A stretch of 64,000 bases of DNA from Actinomycetes bacterium (GCA_009787085.1 WRGR01000046.1:155746-219745); one strand, 5' to 3'; positions 19,030 through 28,070 are shown, counted from the stretch's first letter. Notes: generated by a model from the sequence alone, not told the origin. A program made the numbers and translations.

Positions 19030-19317
19030 ATGAATGAAGGTAAGTTCTTCTACAATATTATGATAAACAAAAACGGCAGCCCCAAGGCCGTTACCAACGA
19101 TCTTGAGATGATGCTCAAAGCCTACGAGTTTAGCGTCAACGGTGACATTGCCGACAACAATAAAAATAATAGCGTAGAGCAGGCATACAAAGACCACTAC
19201 GAGTACGGCGACAATGGGCAGATAACGTGGTACAACATCTCAAAGAAAATTGACAACACTACCGACGCTATTCTGACCTACAAGATGAACACCAGCCCGC
19301 ACTTAACCCAGAACTAG
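19030..19317 (+). CDS. Small hypothetical protein
   Basis: A 95-aa acidic, Asn-rich protein with no signal or membrane segment and no family I recognise. It lies 23 bp before another small unknown gene on the same strand, so the two form a pair. GAAGGAG is visible upstream but at long distance (about 20 nt), so the start is uncertain. Base composition is more A+T-rich than its neighbours, which hints at acquired DNA between two core genes (rmuC and dnaB). Confidence 0.5.
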   Translation: MNEGKFFYNIMINKNGSPKAVTNDLEMMLKAYEFSVNGDIADNNKNNSVEQAYKDHYEYGDNGQITWYNISKKIDNTTDAILTYKMNTSPHLTQN

Positions 19318-19340
19318 GATCACCGCCTAAAGGAGACTGA

Positions 19341-19805
19341 ATGAAAACCCAGATGAGAAAAGTACTGACCGCTGTGACCGTCAAGAACTACGCTTACCCC
19401 TCGCACTTTGACCTTTCCTTGGTGGATGCGGGCGTGGCAGCGGACTTCAGGAAGCACGAGAAAGACATCTGTGAGATCGCCGACTATTTCTTGCGCCACC
19501 CCGAAGCCGGATATGGCTTTGTCTCCCTTGGCAACAACGAGCAGATCGTCATCCAGTACGATTTGAAGCTCGGTGGCGCCGAGGCGGCGATCAGGAGGTT
19601 CTTCCTAGACAGCCCCTACTGGATGACCATAGAGGTGGACAGATTGGGAGTAGGGTTCGATTTTTGCAATACCCAAGACGCTCAGAGTTACCTACATATC
19701 GATTTTTCCTATTTCGACGACTACACTGACGAGGACAGGGAGAATATTACGCTCACCAAACTGGCGCCCTATTGGACATACGGCGATCATGGTGCCCCAA
19801 TATGA
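19341..19805 (+). CDS. Small hypothetical protein
   Basis: A 154-aa acidic soluble protein, unrecognised. It has a good ribosome-binding site (AGGAGACTGA before ATG). The C-terminal half is rich in aromatic and acidic residues (FSYFDDYTDEDREN), a composition common in immunity-like proteins, but that is only an impression. Partner of the 95-aa gene upstream; followed by a palindrome-rich gap and the convergent dnaB gene. Confidence 0.6.
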   Translation: MKTQMRKVLTAVTVKNYAYPSHFDLSLVDAGVAADFRKHEKDICEIADYFLRHPEAGYGFVSLGNNEQIVIQYDLKLGGAEAAIRRFFLDSPYWMTIEVDRLGVGFDFCNTQDAQSYLHIDFSYFDDYTDEDRENITLTKLAPYWTYGDHGAPI

Positions 19806-19927
19806 TACATAAAAGGCACCGAATGGAGCTCGGAAAGGCCCCTAGAGAGAATGGCCTGCTATGGGGGCAACATCACGGCTGGCTCCCTCAAAAACACTGA
19901 TTTGCTAGTCAGCTTACGCGCACAAGA

Positions 19928-19967
19928 TAGGCGTTAACCAAACCGAATTCGGCTTAGTTAACGCCTA
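19928..19967. repeat. 40-bp near-perfect palindrome between convergent genes
   Basis: TAGGCGTTAAC and GTTAACGCCTA form perfect 11-bp arms around CCGAATTCGG, with only two mismatched base pairs across 40 bp. It lies between the ends of the 154-aa gene and dnaB. It lacks a T-run, so it may be a bidirectional transcription barrier or a protein-binding site. Confidence 0.7.
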
Positions 19968-19977
19968 CGACCATCGA

Positions 19978-20008
19978 CAACCATCGCGGGCTTGGCTGGC
20001 GATGGTTG
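19978..20008. terminator. Hairpin downstream of dnaB
   Basis: A perfect 10-bp stem (CAACCATCGC / GCGATGGTTG) with an 11-nt loop, 38 bp beyond the dnaB stop. No U-tract follows on the dnaB strand, so a terminator role is probable but not certain. Confidence 0.5.
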
Positions 20009-20045
20009 GGCCTTGCGCTTAAATCGGCACTTTTCTGGGCTGCTC

Positions 20046-21467
20046 CTAAAACGGGGCATCGCTGTAAATGGCGGGAGCCGGCTCGTCTACTACTACCATA
20101 TTCCGGAAGCGTACGAAGGGGCCGTCGAAGATTAGTTTGACCCGCCCGGTTGCACCGTTGCGGTTCTTGCCGATGTAAAGTGTCGCATTATTGACAGGTG
20201 TGCCTTGCGCAGATGCGGCCGTTTCTGACTCCAGCTCCTTGGAGGACATCGGCCGGTCGATGAATAACACCACATCGGCATCCTGCTCGATGCTCCCCGA
20301 TTCCTTCAGATCAGAGAGCTGCGGTGTCTTATCATCGCGACCTTCGATACTGCGGTTCAGCTGGCTGAGTACCATGATCGGGACACCCAGCTCTTTGGCC
20401 AAAATCTTCAGACCGCGGGTCAGCTCGCCGATCTCGATCGCCCGCTGCCCCTCGTAGCGACCGCGTGAAGTCTGCATCAGTTGCAGGTAGTCGATGACGA
20501 TAAAGCCTTTGTCCTTTTCCACGTCACGCATCTGCCGCCGGGCCTTGGCGCGTAGCTGCATCAAGTTCAAGCTAGGATTGTCATCAATGTACAGCTCGCA
20601 GTCGTTAAGTTCACCACAGGCTCCTATGATTTTCGTCCAGTCGTCCGTACTCAGGTCGCCGGTGCGCATTCGCCAGTGGTTGACCGAGGCCTCGGCGCTA
20701 ATGATACGCTGGGTGATCTGCTCGGAGGGCATCTCCAAGGAGAAGAAGGCCACCGTCACACCTTTCTTGGCAGAGTTGACTGCAAAGTTCATGGCCAAAG
20801 TGGACTTGCCGACACCGGGACGGGCAGCCAGGATAATCAAGTCGCCAGCCCGGAACCCGGCCAGCTCCTTGTCCAAGTCCACAAAGCCGGATGGCACACC
20901 GAGGATCCGCGTTTGGCTATGAGCCTGTTCGTCGATCGCCTCCATGGCCAACCGGGACAACTCGTTGATTCGCACGAAGTCCGACTCGACCCGTTTCTCG
21001 GTTACTTTCAGCAGATGCCCCTCGGCTTTCTCCACAATCTCCTCGGTGTCGTCCAAAGGGCTGAAGGCCAAGCTTTCGATCTCATGGGCGGCACCGATCA
21101 AGGCACGCATCAGGGAATAGCGGCGGACGATTTCCAGGTGGTGCTCCCAGTTGTAGATGGCGATGGAATTGTTGGCCAAAGCCACCAGATAGCTGATGCC
21201 GCCGACTGCCTGCAATTGATCGCGCGCCTCTAAGCGGTCGGCCAGCGTGATCTGGTCCACCGGCGAATGCTTATCGGAGAGCTCCTTGATGGACTCGAAG
21301 ATATTGCGATGGGCGACACGGGCGAAGTCCTCAACACGCAGCCTAGCCAAGGCATCCACCAAAACATCCTTGTCTAGGATCATCGCCGCCAACACAGCTT
21401 GCTCGGCCTCTGGGTTATATGGCGGCTCTTGGCCTTGCGGCAACACGGGGGCGTCAGTGTTTGCCAA
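20046..21467 (-). CDS. dnaB: Replicative DNA helicase DnaB
   Basis: A 473-aa hexameric helicase that unwinds DNA at the replication fork. The N-terminal DnaB domain begins at PYNPEAEQAVLAAMI. The C-terminal RecA-like domain has Walker A AARPGVGKSTLAMNFA, Walker B FIVIDYLQLMQ, and SQLNRSIEGR with the arginine-rich end. No intein is present. The TTG start at 21467 follows AAGGATCT at moderate spacing. It is divergent from the rpsF cluster, whereas in many genomes dnaB follows rplI on the same strand. Confidence 0.97.
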   Translation of the reverse strand: MANTDAPVLPQGQEPPYNPEAEQAVLAAMILDKDVLVDALARLRVEDFARVAHRNIFESIKELSDKHSPVDQITLADRLEARDQLQAVGGISYLVALANNSIAIYNWEHHLEIVRRYSLMRALIGAAHEIESLAFSPLDDTEEIVEKAEGHLLKVTEKRVESDFVRINELSRLAMEAIDEQAHSQTRILGVPSGFVDLDKELAGFRAGDLIILAARPGVGKSTLAMNFAVNSAKKGVTVAFFSLEMPSEQITQRIISAEASVNHWRMRTGDLSTDDWTKIIGACGELNDCELYIDDNPSLNLMQLRAKARRQMRDVEKDKGFIVIDYLQLMQTSRGRYEGQRAIEIGELTRGLKILAKELGVPIMVLSQLNRSIEGRDDKTPQLSDLKESGSIEQDADVVLFIDRPMSSKELESETAASAQGTPVNNATLYIGKNRNGATGRVKLIFDGPFVRFRNMVVVDEPAPAIYSDAPF

Positions 21468-21904
21468 CTTTCTAGATCCTTCCTATCGGGTTTTGTTAGT
21501 GGCCAGCATCAGGCATCGTTGCCGATCGCCGACGCCCGAAGTCAAACCCCCTTGGTTTCGTTCGTAACGCTGCTGGCCTGATGATTTTCAGATTTGATTC
21601 TACCCTGTTTCAAGATCGCTTAGAGTTTTCTTCAAGTTTCTGTTAAAACGGGTCAGTAACATACTGGTAGTTTGTGCGAAGCAAAAAGTCGAAGGCGCGG
21701 GTAAGATACGGACAATAGCGCGAGCAAACAGCGCGGCAGACACTTGGAAAGACACTTAGAAGGTTAGGATGCGCCCGGAAAGCCAGCAGCAGTTTGATGC
21801 CTATTTGCATCGGTAGCCGAATCGTGGTACACTACGCGAGTTCTTTTCCTGCTCGGATAGTTGCCTTCCAAACCCGAGCCGTATCAGCCCAAAGGAGGTG
21901 AACC
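21468..21904. promoter_or_regulatory. Divergent upstream region of dnaB and the rpsF cluster
   Basis: This 437-bp gap has no gene. For the rightward cluster a good sigma-70-type promoter is visible: TTGCAT (21805-21810), a 17-bp spacer, then TACACT (21828-21833). It is followed by a 71-nt leader and the ribosome-binding site AAAGGAGGTG. The dnaB promoter is not obvious. Confidence 0.7.
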
Positions 21905-22198
21905 ATGAAGGCTTATGAACTATTGTTTCTCGTTGACCCTGCCTTGGAAGAGGATGAGCGTGAGGCCACTTTGGCCAAGATCGATTCTACCATCAGCTCC
22001 CAGAGCGGTACGGTCGACAATGTGGACAACTGGGGACGCCGCAAGCTCGCCTATCAGATAGACCATTTGGTGGACGGCGATTACACGTTGATTGATTTTC
22101 ACGCCATCCCCTCTACCATCGCCGAAATCGACCGTGTGCTGCGCATTACTGACGCGGTTAAGCGCTTCATCATTGTGGCGCGTACCGATCGCGACTAA
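21905..22198 (+). CDS. rpsF: 30S ribosomal protein S6
   Basis: A 97-aa protein of the platform of the small ribosomal subunit, binding 16S rRNA with S18. It starts MKAYELLFLVDPALEEDE and contains the conserved WGRRKLAYQI segment. Length is normal. First gene of the rpsF-ssb-rpsR-rplI cluster with strong ribosome-binding site AAAGGAGGTGAACC. Confidence 0.97.
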   Translation: MKAYELLFLVDPALEEDEREATLAKIDSTISSQSGTVDNVDNWGRRKLAYQIDHLVDGDYTLIDFHAIPSTIAEIDRVLRITDAVKRFIIVARTDRD

Positions 22199-22240
22199 AA
22201 CCCGCACCAGATCAAGCGACCAAGAAACAAGGTGATTGGC

Positions 22241-22672
22241 ATGAGCATCAACAAAGTAATGATCAGTGGTAACCTGACCCGCGACCCAGAACTGAGGAGT
22301 ACGCCCAGCGGTACCTCAGTGCTTACTTTCGGGGTCGCAGTCAACGACCGCCGGAAGAATGCGTCTACCGGCGAGTGGGAGGATTACCCCAACTACATCG
22401 ACTGCACGGTGTTCGGAAGCCGTGCCGAAGCCCTGTCACGCATCCTAGTCAAGGGCATGAAGGTGGCCATCGACGGTCGCCTGCACTATTCGTCTTGGGA
22501 ACAGGACGGCAAGAAACGCTCCAAGATCGACGTGACAGTAGATCAGGTCGATTTCATGAGCGCCCGTGGTGGCAGCGGTGCCAGCGACGGCGGCAGCGGA
22601 CGTGGTGCGCAAGAAGTTGACATCCCGCCTGCCCCGGAGATCACCGTCTACGACGAGGACATCCCATTCTAG
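22241..22672 (+). CDS. ssb: Single-stranded DNA-binding protein
   Basis: A 143-aa OB-fold protein that coats single-stranded DNA. The N-terminus SINKVMISGNLTRDPELR, the YIDCTVFG region, and the acidic C-terminal tip DEDIPF that recruits repair and replication partners are all present, with a Gly/Ser linker between. The start at 22241 lies 6 nt after AAGGTG; a GTG three codons earlier is less likely. Placed between rpsF and rpsR as usual. Confidence 0.96.
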   Translation: MSINKVMISGNLTRDPELRSTPSGTSVLTFGVAVNDRRKNASTGEWEDYPNYIDCTVFGSRAEALSRILVKGMKVAIDGRLHYSSWEQDGKKRSKIDVTVDQVDFMSARGGSGASDGGSGRGAQEVDIPPAPEITVYDEDIPF

Positions 22673-22690
22673 ACTCAAAGGAGGTACATC

Positions 22691-22954
22691 GTGGCTGAAT
22701 ACGTTCGCCAGCCCCGTAAGAGGTACTGTCAGTTTTGCAAGGAGGAAGTGGACTTCATCGATTACAAAGATGCCACTATGCTGCGCAAATACATGACCGA
22801 CCGCGGCAAGATCAAGCCCCGCAGGGTAACTGGCGCCTGCACCCAACACCAGCATGATCTGGCTCAGGCCATCAAGCGGGCACGGGAGATTGCGCTGGTG
22901 CCTTACACCGTAACTGTGGTCAATAGCCGTCTCGACCGCAAAAGCCGTAGTTAG
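22691..22954 (+). CDS. rpsR: 30S ribosomal protein S18 (zinc-binding form)
   Basis: An 87-aa protein starting at GTG after AAAGGAGGTACATC. It keeps the CQFC pair and a further cysteine in GACTQHQ, so it is the Cys-containing (zinc) version of S18. Conserved KDATMLRKYMTDRGKI and RRVTGAC segments are visible. Partner of S6. Confidence 0.96.
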   Translation: MAEYVRQPRKRYCQFCKEEVDFIDYKDATMLRKYMTDRGKIKPRRVTGACTQHQHDLAQAIKRAREIALVPYTVTVVNSRLDRKSRS

Positions 22955-22965
22955 GAGGTAGTGAG

Positions 22966-23772
22966 ATGAAAGTCATTCTCTTGGGGGAACTCAGGGGGAA
23001 GGGCGGTGAGGGCGACATCGTCGATGTGGCGACCGGCTTCGCCGTGAACTACCTCTTTCCCAAAAAACTGGCCGTGGAGGCCAGCAAGGGGAACTTAAAG
23101 CAACTGGAGCTACGCAAACACAATATTGCCAAGCGTGAGGCCGAGCGCCTAGATAGCGCCGACAAGCTGGTCAGCGCCTTGGAAGGCAAGGTTGTGACGA
23201 TCCCCGCCAAAGTCGGCGAAGAAGGCCAGCTCTTTGGCTCGGTGACTGCCCTGCAGATCGCCAGCGCTGTGGCCGAGCAGATCGGCCAAGAGATCGACCG
23301 CAAGCAGATCGACCTGCGCGCCCCGATCAAAACCGCTGGTGAGCATACGGCAGTGGTTTCCATCTACCGCGAGATCAGCGCCGCCATCACCGTTATGGTG
23401 GTGGACGAGAAGGCTCCCGAGGTCGTTGAAGCTGTTGAGACAGACGAGCCAGATGAGGCTGCCGAGGTCGGAGAGGCTGTCGACGGCGGCACCGAGGAAG
23501 CAGAAGTTGCCGCAGACAGCGCGGAAGCCGACGTGTCGGAAAATGCGGGCAAAGCTGAGGAGGTTGGCGAGGTTGCTGAAACCACCGAAACCGATGCCGA
23601 TGCCAGCCCGGACGGCTTTACGACCGCTGCGACCGACCCGGGCGCTGAGCAGGCCGGAGCAACCGAGCCTCTGGAACTTGAGAGCCTAGCCACTGTGGCC
23701 GAGGTCGTCGACGAGGCTTCAGCTTCCGAGGCCCCTGACATCAACCCTGCGGAAGATGCCCGACAGCTTTGA
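22966..23772 (+). CDS. rplI: 50S ribosomal protein L9 with a long acidic C-terminal extension
   Basis: The first 148 residues are a normal L9 (MKVILLGELRGKGGEGDIVDVATGFAVNYL in two overlapping parts; C-terminal domain ending around AAITVMVV). A further 120 residues then follow, made almost entirely of Glu, Asp, Ala, Val and Thr without stop or frameshift, so the protein is 268 aa instead of about 150. The extension would project from the L1-side of the 50S subunit. Ribosome-binding site TAGGAGGTAGTG. Last gene of the cluster. Confidence 0.95.
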   Translation: MKVILLGELRGKGGEGDIVDVATGFAVNYLFPKKLAVEASKGNLKQLELRKHNIAKREAERLDSADKLVSALEGKVVTIPAKVGEEGQLFGSVTALQIASAVAEQIGQEIDRKQIDLRAPIKTAGEHTAVVSIYREISAAITVMVVDEKAPEVVEAVETDEPDEAAEVGEAVDGGTEEAEVAADSAEADVSENAGKAEEVGEVAETTETDADASPDGFTTAATDPGAEQAGATEPLELESLATVAEVVDEASASEAPDINPAEDARQL

Positions 23773-23794
23773 TCGGCACCTTTTGGCTCTCTGG

Positions 23795-24634
23795 TTAGTT
23801 GAGGATGCTGATGATCAGCCAGACAATCAGCGCCACGATTATTGCTGTGCCGACCCAAGCTGCTATCGAGCAGCCGGCTTTCTGCGCATAAGCTAGTTCC
23901 ACCAGCCGCTCGCTTAGGCCTCTCCTCTTCCGGTAGTTGATACTGTTAGGGGGGAGGCCGACGGGCGGCTCAGCCTTCGTTAGGTGCCAAGCGCCGCCAC
24001 TAGATAAGACATGGGCGAAATCCTCTTGGTTCAACGCAATCCGCGGGTGATCGCCACCACCAATGCGCTTAGCAATGTTAGCAATGAACCTCTCCAATGA
24101 TTGCTTATGCTCTTCATGCAGTTGGCCATTATAGGCAAACCAAGCGACTTCTCCCGAAAAATGCTTCGTCTCGGACTCGAAATTGACCAAGGACAGCATA
24201 CAGTGCAGCACCCAGCCCTGCGAGGCCAAAATATTCAGGCTCTCTGCCTCGGGCCCAACAACTATGCCCACGACTTGACCCACCCTCCCCAACAGCTCAC
24301 GGCCAGAAGCGGCCGAGGGCAGCGCTGTAGACTCTTGATCAGCTGCCGCCCCAGTTGGCCGGGTTGGCAGCTCGGCGCTAATAATGCCCTCGAGTCCGGC
24401 CAAGAAGCGGTAACCGTCTTCAGCAGAGGGCTGAAAACGCTGATAGAAAGCAAGGTAGTTGCCAACAGTCGGCGGATAGCTGCCGTCATCAAACTGATGG
24501 AACAGCGGTGCCTCGGCCAGCTCATTGGAGAGCTGCCGATAGCCTTGGGGAAGTGCCGAATTGACCATGAAAATGGCACTGGCTTTTCGTGTCCTGTTTG
24601 CGCCGCCGCCCAGCGGCAGCATGGTACAAATCAT
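23795..24634 (-). CDS. Tail-anchored membrane protein of unknown function
   Basis: A 279-aa protein with a soluble N-terminal part and one C-terminal membrane segment (about residues 255-276, AAWVGTAIIVALIVWLIIS) ending three residues before the stop, so it is a tail-anchored type. The soluble part begins with a Gly-rich stretch and contains SYPPTVGNYLAFYQRF. No family recognised. The start at 24634 was chosen because AAGGTGG precedes it; the frame is open further to 24805. It converges on rplI with a 22-bp gap. Confidence 0.6.
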   Translation of the reverse strand: MICTMLPLGGGANRTRKASAIFMVNSALPQGYRQLSNELAEAPLFHQFDDGSYPPTVGNYLAFYQRFQPSAEDGYRFLAGLEGIISAELPTRPTGAAADQESTALPSAASGRELLGRVGQVVGIVVGPEAESLNILASQGWVLHCMLSLVNFESETKHFSGEVAWFAYNGQLHEEHKQSLERFIANIAKRIGGGDHPRIALNQEDFAHVLSSGGAWHLTKAEPPVGLPPNSINYRKRRGLSERLVELAYAQKAGCSIAAWVGTAIIVALIVWLIISILN

Positions 24635-24855
24635 GCCACACCACCTTGCAAGCAGGCCCGCCCCAAGGTCGTTCGGGCGGCCAAGGGGTGAGTGCTGCCC
24701 ACAATATGGCGCAACAGCAGTAAATAGGCGCTTCCCTTGTTTGTCTTTGTCTGGTTGTCGCTCATGGTAATAGTATATCCTCAGCACGACAACAAAGCCC
24801 ACCATACCGCCAGCCGAATATGCCAGCCAACACTATGTTATGCTTATGGCCGAAT

Positions 24856-24861
24856 TATAAT
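24856..24861 (+). promoter_or_regulatory. -10 box of the acetyltransferase gene
   Basis: A perfect TATAAT lies 25 bp before the start codon. No convincing -35 element sits 17 bp upstream, so initiation may be weak or activator-dependent. Confidence 0.5.
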
Positions 24862-24885
24862 CGTTGTTCGGCGAGGAGGTGCATT

Positions 24886-25485
24886 ATGTCCGATGATGCC
24901 AAAACAAGTACCCGTATGCCCACCGGAGAAGAGCCGCCAAAGGGCTTTGAGGCTCTTGCCACCGAGAAGCCAGCTCCGGGAAGTATCGATGTACGCGCCG
25001 CGTTCACCACCCAGTTAGCAGGCATTGAGATTGCTGAGATCGAGAAGCTGCGCGTGGCGGCAATGGCCAATATCGCTAATGCTATCGGCACTGCCCGGGT
25101 TGACATCAGCTTTGCCGATGAGCTGGATATCCTGAAACCATCAGAAGATGCCGCCAAGATGCTCTTTCGCGCCTATCGCAACGACGAGCTGGTCGGCTAT
25201 GCCTTGGTGATCATCGGCTGGCCACAAAAACCCGACTGGATTATCCAGCACATGATAGTCAATCCCAACAACCGCCTACAAGGCGTTGGCACTGCCATTG
25301 TCAGCAAAATCGAGACCGATGCCCAAGATGCCGAGGTGGCAACCGACAACCTCTACGTCATACCCATCGACCAGAACGGCTTGGGATTCTGGCAGATGCG
25401 AGGCTACAACCAGCAGTCGGAAAGCTATGAGATAAAGATAGCCGACCGGAAGCGGAACATCAGCATTTATCACAAAAAAGGATAA
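24886..25485 (+). CDS. GNAT-family N-acetyltransferase
   Basis: A 199-aa acetyl-CoA-dependent acetyltransferase. The GNAT core is in the second half: DELVGYALVIIG, then the acetyl-CoA-binding stretch MIVNPNNRLQGVGTAIVSKIE (usual Q/R-x-x-G-x-G/A, here RLQGVGTA), then the LGFWQMRGY C-terminal motif. Substrate unknown. The first 50 residues are variable. Start at 24886 follows GAGGAGGTGCATT. Confidence 0.88.
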   Translation: MSDDAKTSTRMPTGEEPPKGFEALATEKPAPGSIDVRAAFTTQLAGIEIAEIEKLRVAAMANIANAIGTARVDISFADELDILKPSEDAAKMLFRAYRNDELVGYALVIIGWPQKPDWIIQHMIVNPNNRLQGVGTAIVSKIETDAQDAEVATDNLYVIPIDQNGLGFWQMRGYNQQSESYEIKIADRKRNISIYHKKG

Positions 25486-25992
25486 GCCGACGGCTTCTTC
25501 AGGGAAGCGCCGACTGTTGCAACGCTTATTCCGTCCGAGCCGCCTCCGGCCGGCCGGTCTGGCCGCCGGCCGCCCTTGGGCTGACCTTGACGATAACCGA
25601 CCCCCGGCCTCCCTGCATGAGGCCCTCCGTGGACTCCGAGTCGCCGGCCGCCACGATTATGTTCCTCAGCCCTCTCCCCCGGCAGTCAAGGCTCTCGCTC
25701 AACACGCTCATCTCGGCTTGGTAGTTCGACAGCTTCTCGTCGTAGTCTACACGTACTAGCTCGCAGCCATAGCTGCGGCACAGGGGGCCGCCCTGTCAAG
25801 CCAAATTCCGCGCCGACGGCAAAGTACCACAAAAAACCATAAGGCCGAGATGCACGGAACCGCGCACCGCGCCGACGGCAACGGCACAGCAGCCGGCACC
25901 GGGCACAGACGGCACGCGCCTTTGCCGAAAGGCGCTGAGTTGGCACTGTCGCACCGGACTGCGAGTCAACATGAGCCGCATTTAGCCGTATG
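25486..25992. other. Intergenic region with G+C-rich, possibly decayed sequence
   Basis: No supportable gene. At 25499 the sequence AGGGAAGCGCCGACTG resembles the end of the palindromic elements at 1741 and 29267. On the minus strand about 25526-25800 is open and has codon-like composition (RNIIVAAGD, then a Gly-rich tail). It has no start or recognisable family and could be a transposase remnant; this is a guess. Confidence 0.4.
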
Positions 25993-26123
25993 GAAGCGCC
26001 GATCAATCCCAAACCCCAGTCATCGCCGACTTGACCGGCAACCTTTCCCCTGATCAACATGGTGAAAAATTGCGATCCGGAGGCCGCAATGACTAGGGTT
26101 TTGCTTAATTCGGCATCCCCCTA
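25993..26123. repeat. Palindromic intergenic element, copy B
   Basis: About 131 bp. Read rightward it matches the reverse complement of the element at 29267-29398 over nearly its whole length, with shared blocks such as GCCGATCAATCCCAAAC and CTTTCCCCTG. The TAG stop of the leftward reductase gene is its right end (26121-26123). Imperfect inverted symmetry is visible within it. Confidence 0.75.
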
Positions 26124-27005
26124 AGCGGTGTTTGTGTTCCCCAAATAATCGACTGCGGCAAAGCCTGCCAGTTGCCCTTGACCAACGGCTTTAGCAATCT
26201 GTAGGGGCTTTCCTACGCAATCGCCGGCTGCGAAGACACCTTTGACTGAGGTTGCCATGTCCTTCTCCACCTTAATGTAGGCACCGTCCAGCGCCAAGCC
26301 CGGTAATAGCGCGTCTGGGGCAATCGCTGGCCGGAGGATGAAGACACCTGCCACATCCACTTGCACGGCGGCCTGGTCGGCGGCATCGATAAACTCTATG
26401 GCCGTGACGCCTTTACCATCGCCGGTAATCGCTGTCACCTTGCCTACTCGCCGCTCTATGCCCACATCTAGCTTCATCAGCTCAGAATCAGCCTTCGGTG
26501 CCAGGTAAACCACCTCGCAGCCGATGCCTTGCAAAAATGTGGCCTCGCTTATAGCCTCGCTGTTCAAGCCGATCACAGCTATTCGCCGCCCCCTGAACAA
26601 CATGCCGTCGCAGGTAGCACAGTAGCTGACCCCGCGCCCTAAGAACTCGGCTTCTCCAGGAAAAGACTCGGCAGCCGCTATGCCCAAAGCCAATATCACC
26701 GTGGCAGCTTGATAGTCCTCTGTGCCGCTGGTCAAGGCGAATTGCTGGCCGAAGGGCAACACAGAGACAACCCTTCCTTCCCGTATCTCGGCACCCAGCT
26801 TCTCGGCTTGAGCATACATTGTTTGCAGCAAACATAAGCCGCTCACCTCGGGCATCCCCGGGTAGTTGTCAACCCGCTGGGAGCGCGCCAGGGGCGAGGC
26901 CGCTAGCGGGTTGGAAAGCACCAGCACCTGCTGGTTGCGGCTACGAGCAGTGATAGCTGCCGAAAGCCCAGCTGGGCCAGCGCCGATGATCGCAATATCG
27001 TACAT
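26121..27005 (-). CDS. Thioredoxin reductase-like flavoprotein
   Basis: A 294-aa FAD/NAD(P)H-dependent disulfide reductase. FAD site IIGAGPAGLSAAI at the N-terminus, redox pair CATCDG (about residues 134-137), a second nucleotide site where RIAVIGLNSEA replaces the usual GGGxSA, and the C-terminal FAD motif GVFAAGDCVG. The NAD(P)H glycine motif is degenerate (VIGLNSEA), so cofactor or electron donor may differ from standard TrxB. Ribosome-binding site AAGGAGGAC. It follows ddl by 33 bp on the same strand. Confidence 0.85.
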   Translation of the reverse strand: MYDIAIIGAGPAGLSAAITARSRNQQVLVLSNPLAASPLARSQRVDNYPGMPEVSGLCLLQTMYAQAEKLGAEIREGRVVSVLPFGQQFALTSGTEDYQAATVILALGIAAAESFPGEAEFLGRGVSYCATCDGMLFRGRRIAVIGLNSEAISEATFLQGIGCEVVYLAPKADSELMKLDVGIERRVGKVTAITGDGKGVTAIEFIDAADQAAVQVDVAGVFILRPAIAPDALLPGLALDGAYIKVEKDMATSVKGVFAAGDCVGKPLQIAKAVGQGQLAGFAAVDYLGNTNTA

Positions 27006-27038
27006 CTTGTCCTCCTTTTCTGGGGAAGCGCCGGGGCG

Positions 27039-28070
27039 CTACCCTGCTGCCCGCTTACCGTGTGCTTCGATGCCTAGTTCGGCCAGCAGGGTGTAGAGCT
27101 GCCCGGGGTCTAGGCCGGCACATTGGGCAGCATGAGGCAAAAGCGAGGTCGGCGTCATGCCTGGTATCGTGTTGGTCTCAATGACCCAGGGCACGTCTTG
27201 TCCATCTACGATAAAGTCCGTTCTGGAGACACCCTGACAGCCCAGCACTTGATGTGCTGCGCTGGCGTGCTGCTGGCAAAGTTCGCTGACCCCATCAGGC
27301 AAGCGTGCTGGACAAATATGATCTGACCCACCATCTGCGTATTTTGCTTGATAGTCATAGAATTCAGCATGGGGCAAGATCTCGACAATCGGCAAAGCCC
27401 GCAAACTGGCGTTGCCCAGCACTGAGGCCGTCACCTCCATACCTTCGACAAACTGTTCGACCAAGACCTCGCTGCCATAGGAGAAGGCCTTTTGCAACGC
27501 CTCAGGCAGATCACTGCTTTGGTTGACGATGGAGATGCCCACCGACGAACCCCCGGCCATCGGCTTGACCACGCAGGGCAGACCAAGACGGGCCAGCCCT
27601 GCCTCGGCTTGCTGCCAAGCGGCGGCAGGGAGGCCGGGGATGGGCTGATCCTGACCGGATGCCTGATTCCCAAGTTGGGGTGGTACAAACCCTGCCCTCA
27701 GCGTCAGGCTTTCTGGTACGTTCAAACCAACACTGCGGTAAAACAGCTTGCTCTTCTCCTTGTCCATGGCCAAAGCGCTGGCCAGTACGCCACTGCCAGT
27801 ATAGGGCAGCCCAATCAGGTCGAGCAGACCCTGTATGCTGCCATCTTCACCGCCCGATCCATGCAAGGCCAAAAACACCACGTCCGGCTGCAAGGCGCAT
27901 AGCCGCTCTATGAAGTCTGACGCTACCGGATCGATTCGGCTCACTTCATGCCCGTGAGCACTCAAGGCTGCCTCAGCCGCCCGTCCCGAGGCCAAAGACA
28001 CTTCGCGTTCGCTGGAGCTGCCACCTGCCAACACGACGATATGCAGTTTCATATGCTGAGTATGCCCCAT
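27039..28070 (-). CDS. ddl: D-alanine--D-alanine ligase
   Basis: About 343 aa. An ATP-grasp enzyme making the D-Ala-D-Ala dipeptide for peptidoglycan. Motifs: GGSSSEREVSLASG near the N-terminus, ALHGSGGEDGSIQGLLDL, PCVVKPMAGGSSVGIS ATP-grasp loop and VIETNTIPGMTPTSLLP at the C-terminus. The ATG at 28070 has AGGA close by; ATG 28052 (MKLHIVVL) is an equally plausible start. It is divergent from rlmN with 35 bp between starts. Confidence 0.95.
   Translation of the reverse strand: MGHTQHMKLHIVVLAGGSSSEREVSLASGRAAEAALSAHGHEVSRIDPVASDFIERLCALQPDVVFLALHGSGGEDGSIQGLLDLIGLPYTGSGVLASALAMDKEKSKLFYRSVGLNVPESLTLRAGFVPPQLGNQASGQDQPIPGLPAAAWQQAEAGLARLGLPCVVKPMAGGSSVGISIVNQSSDLPEALQKAFSYGSEVLVEQFVEGMEVTASVLGNASLRALPIVEILPHAEFYDYQAKYADGGSDHICPARLPDGVSELCQQHASAAHQVLGCQGVSRTDFIVDGQDVPWVIETNTIPGMTPTSLLPHAAQCAGLDPGQLYTLLAELGIEAHGKRAAG

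Noticed and set aside
25686..26060. A 124-codon Arg/Cys-rich open frame between the GNAT and reductase genes
   Set aside because: Overlaps the palindromic element, has unlikely amino-acid composition and no ribosome-binding site.
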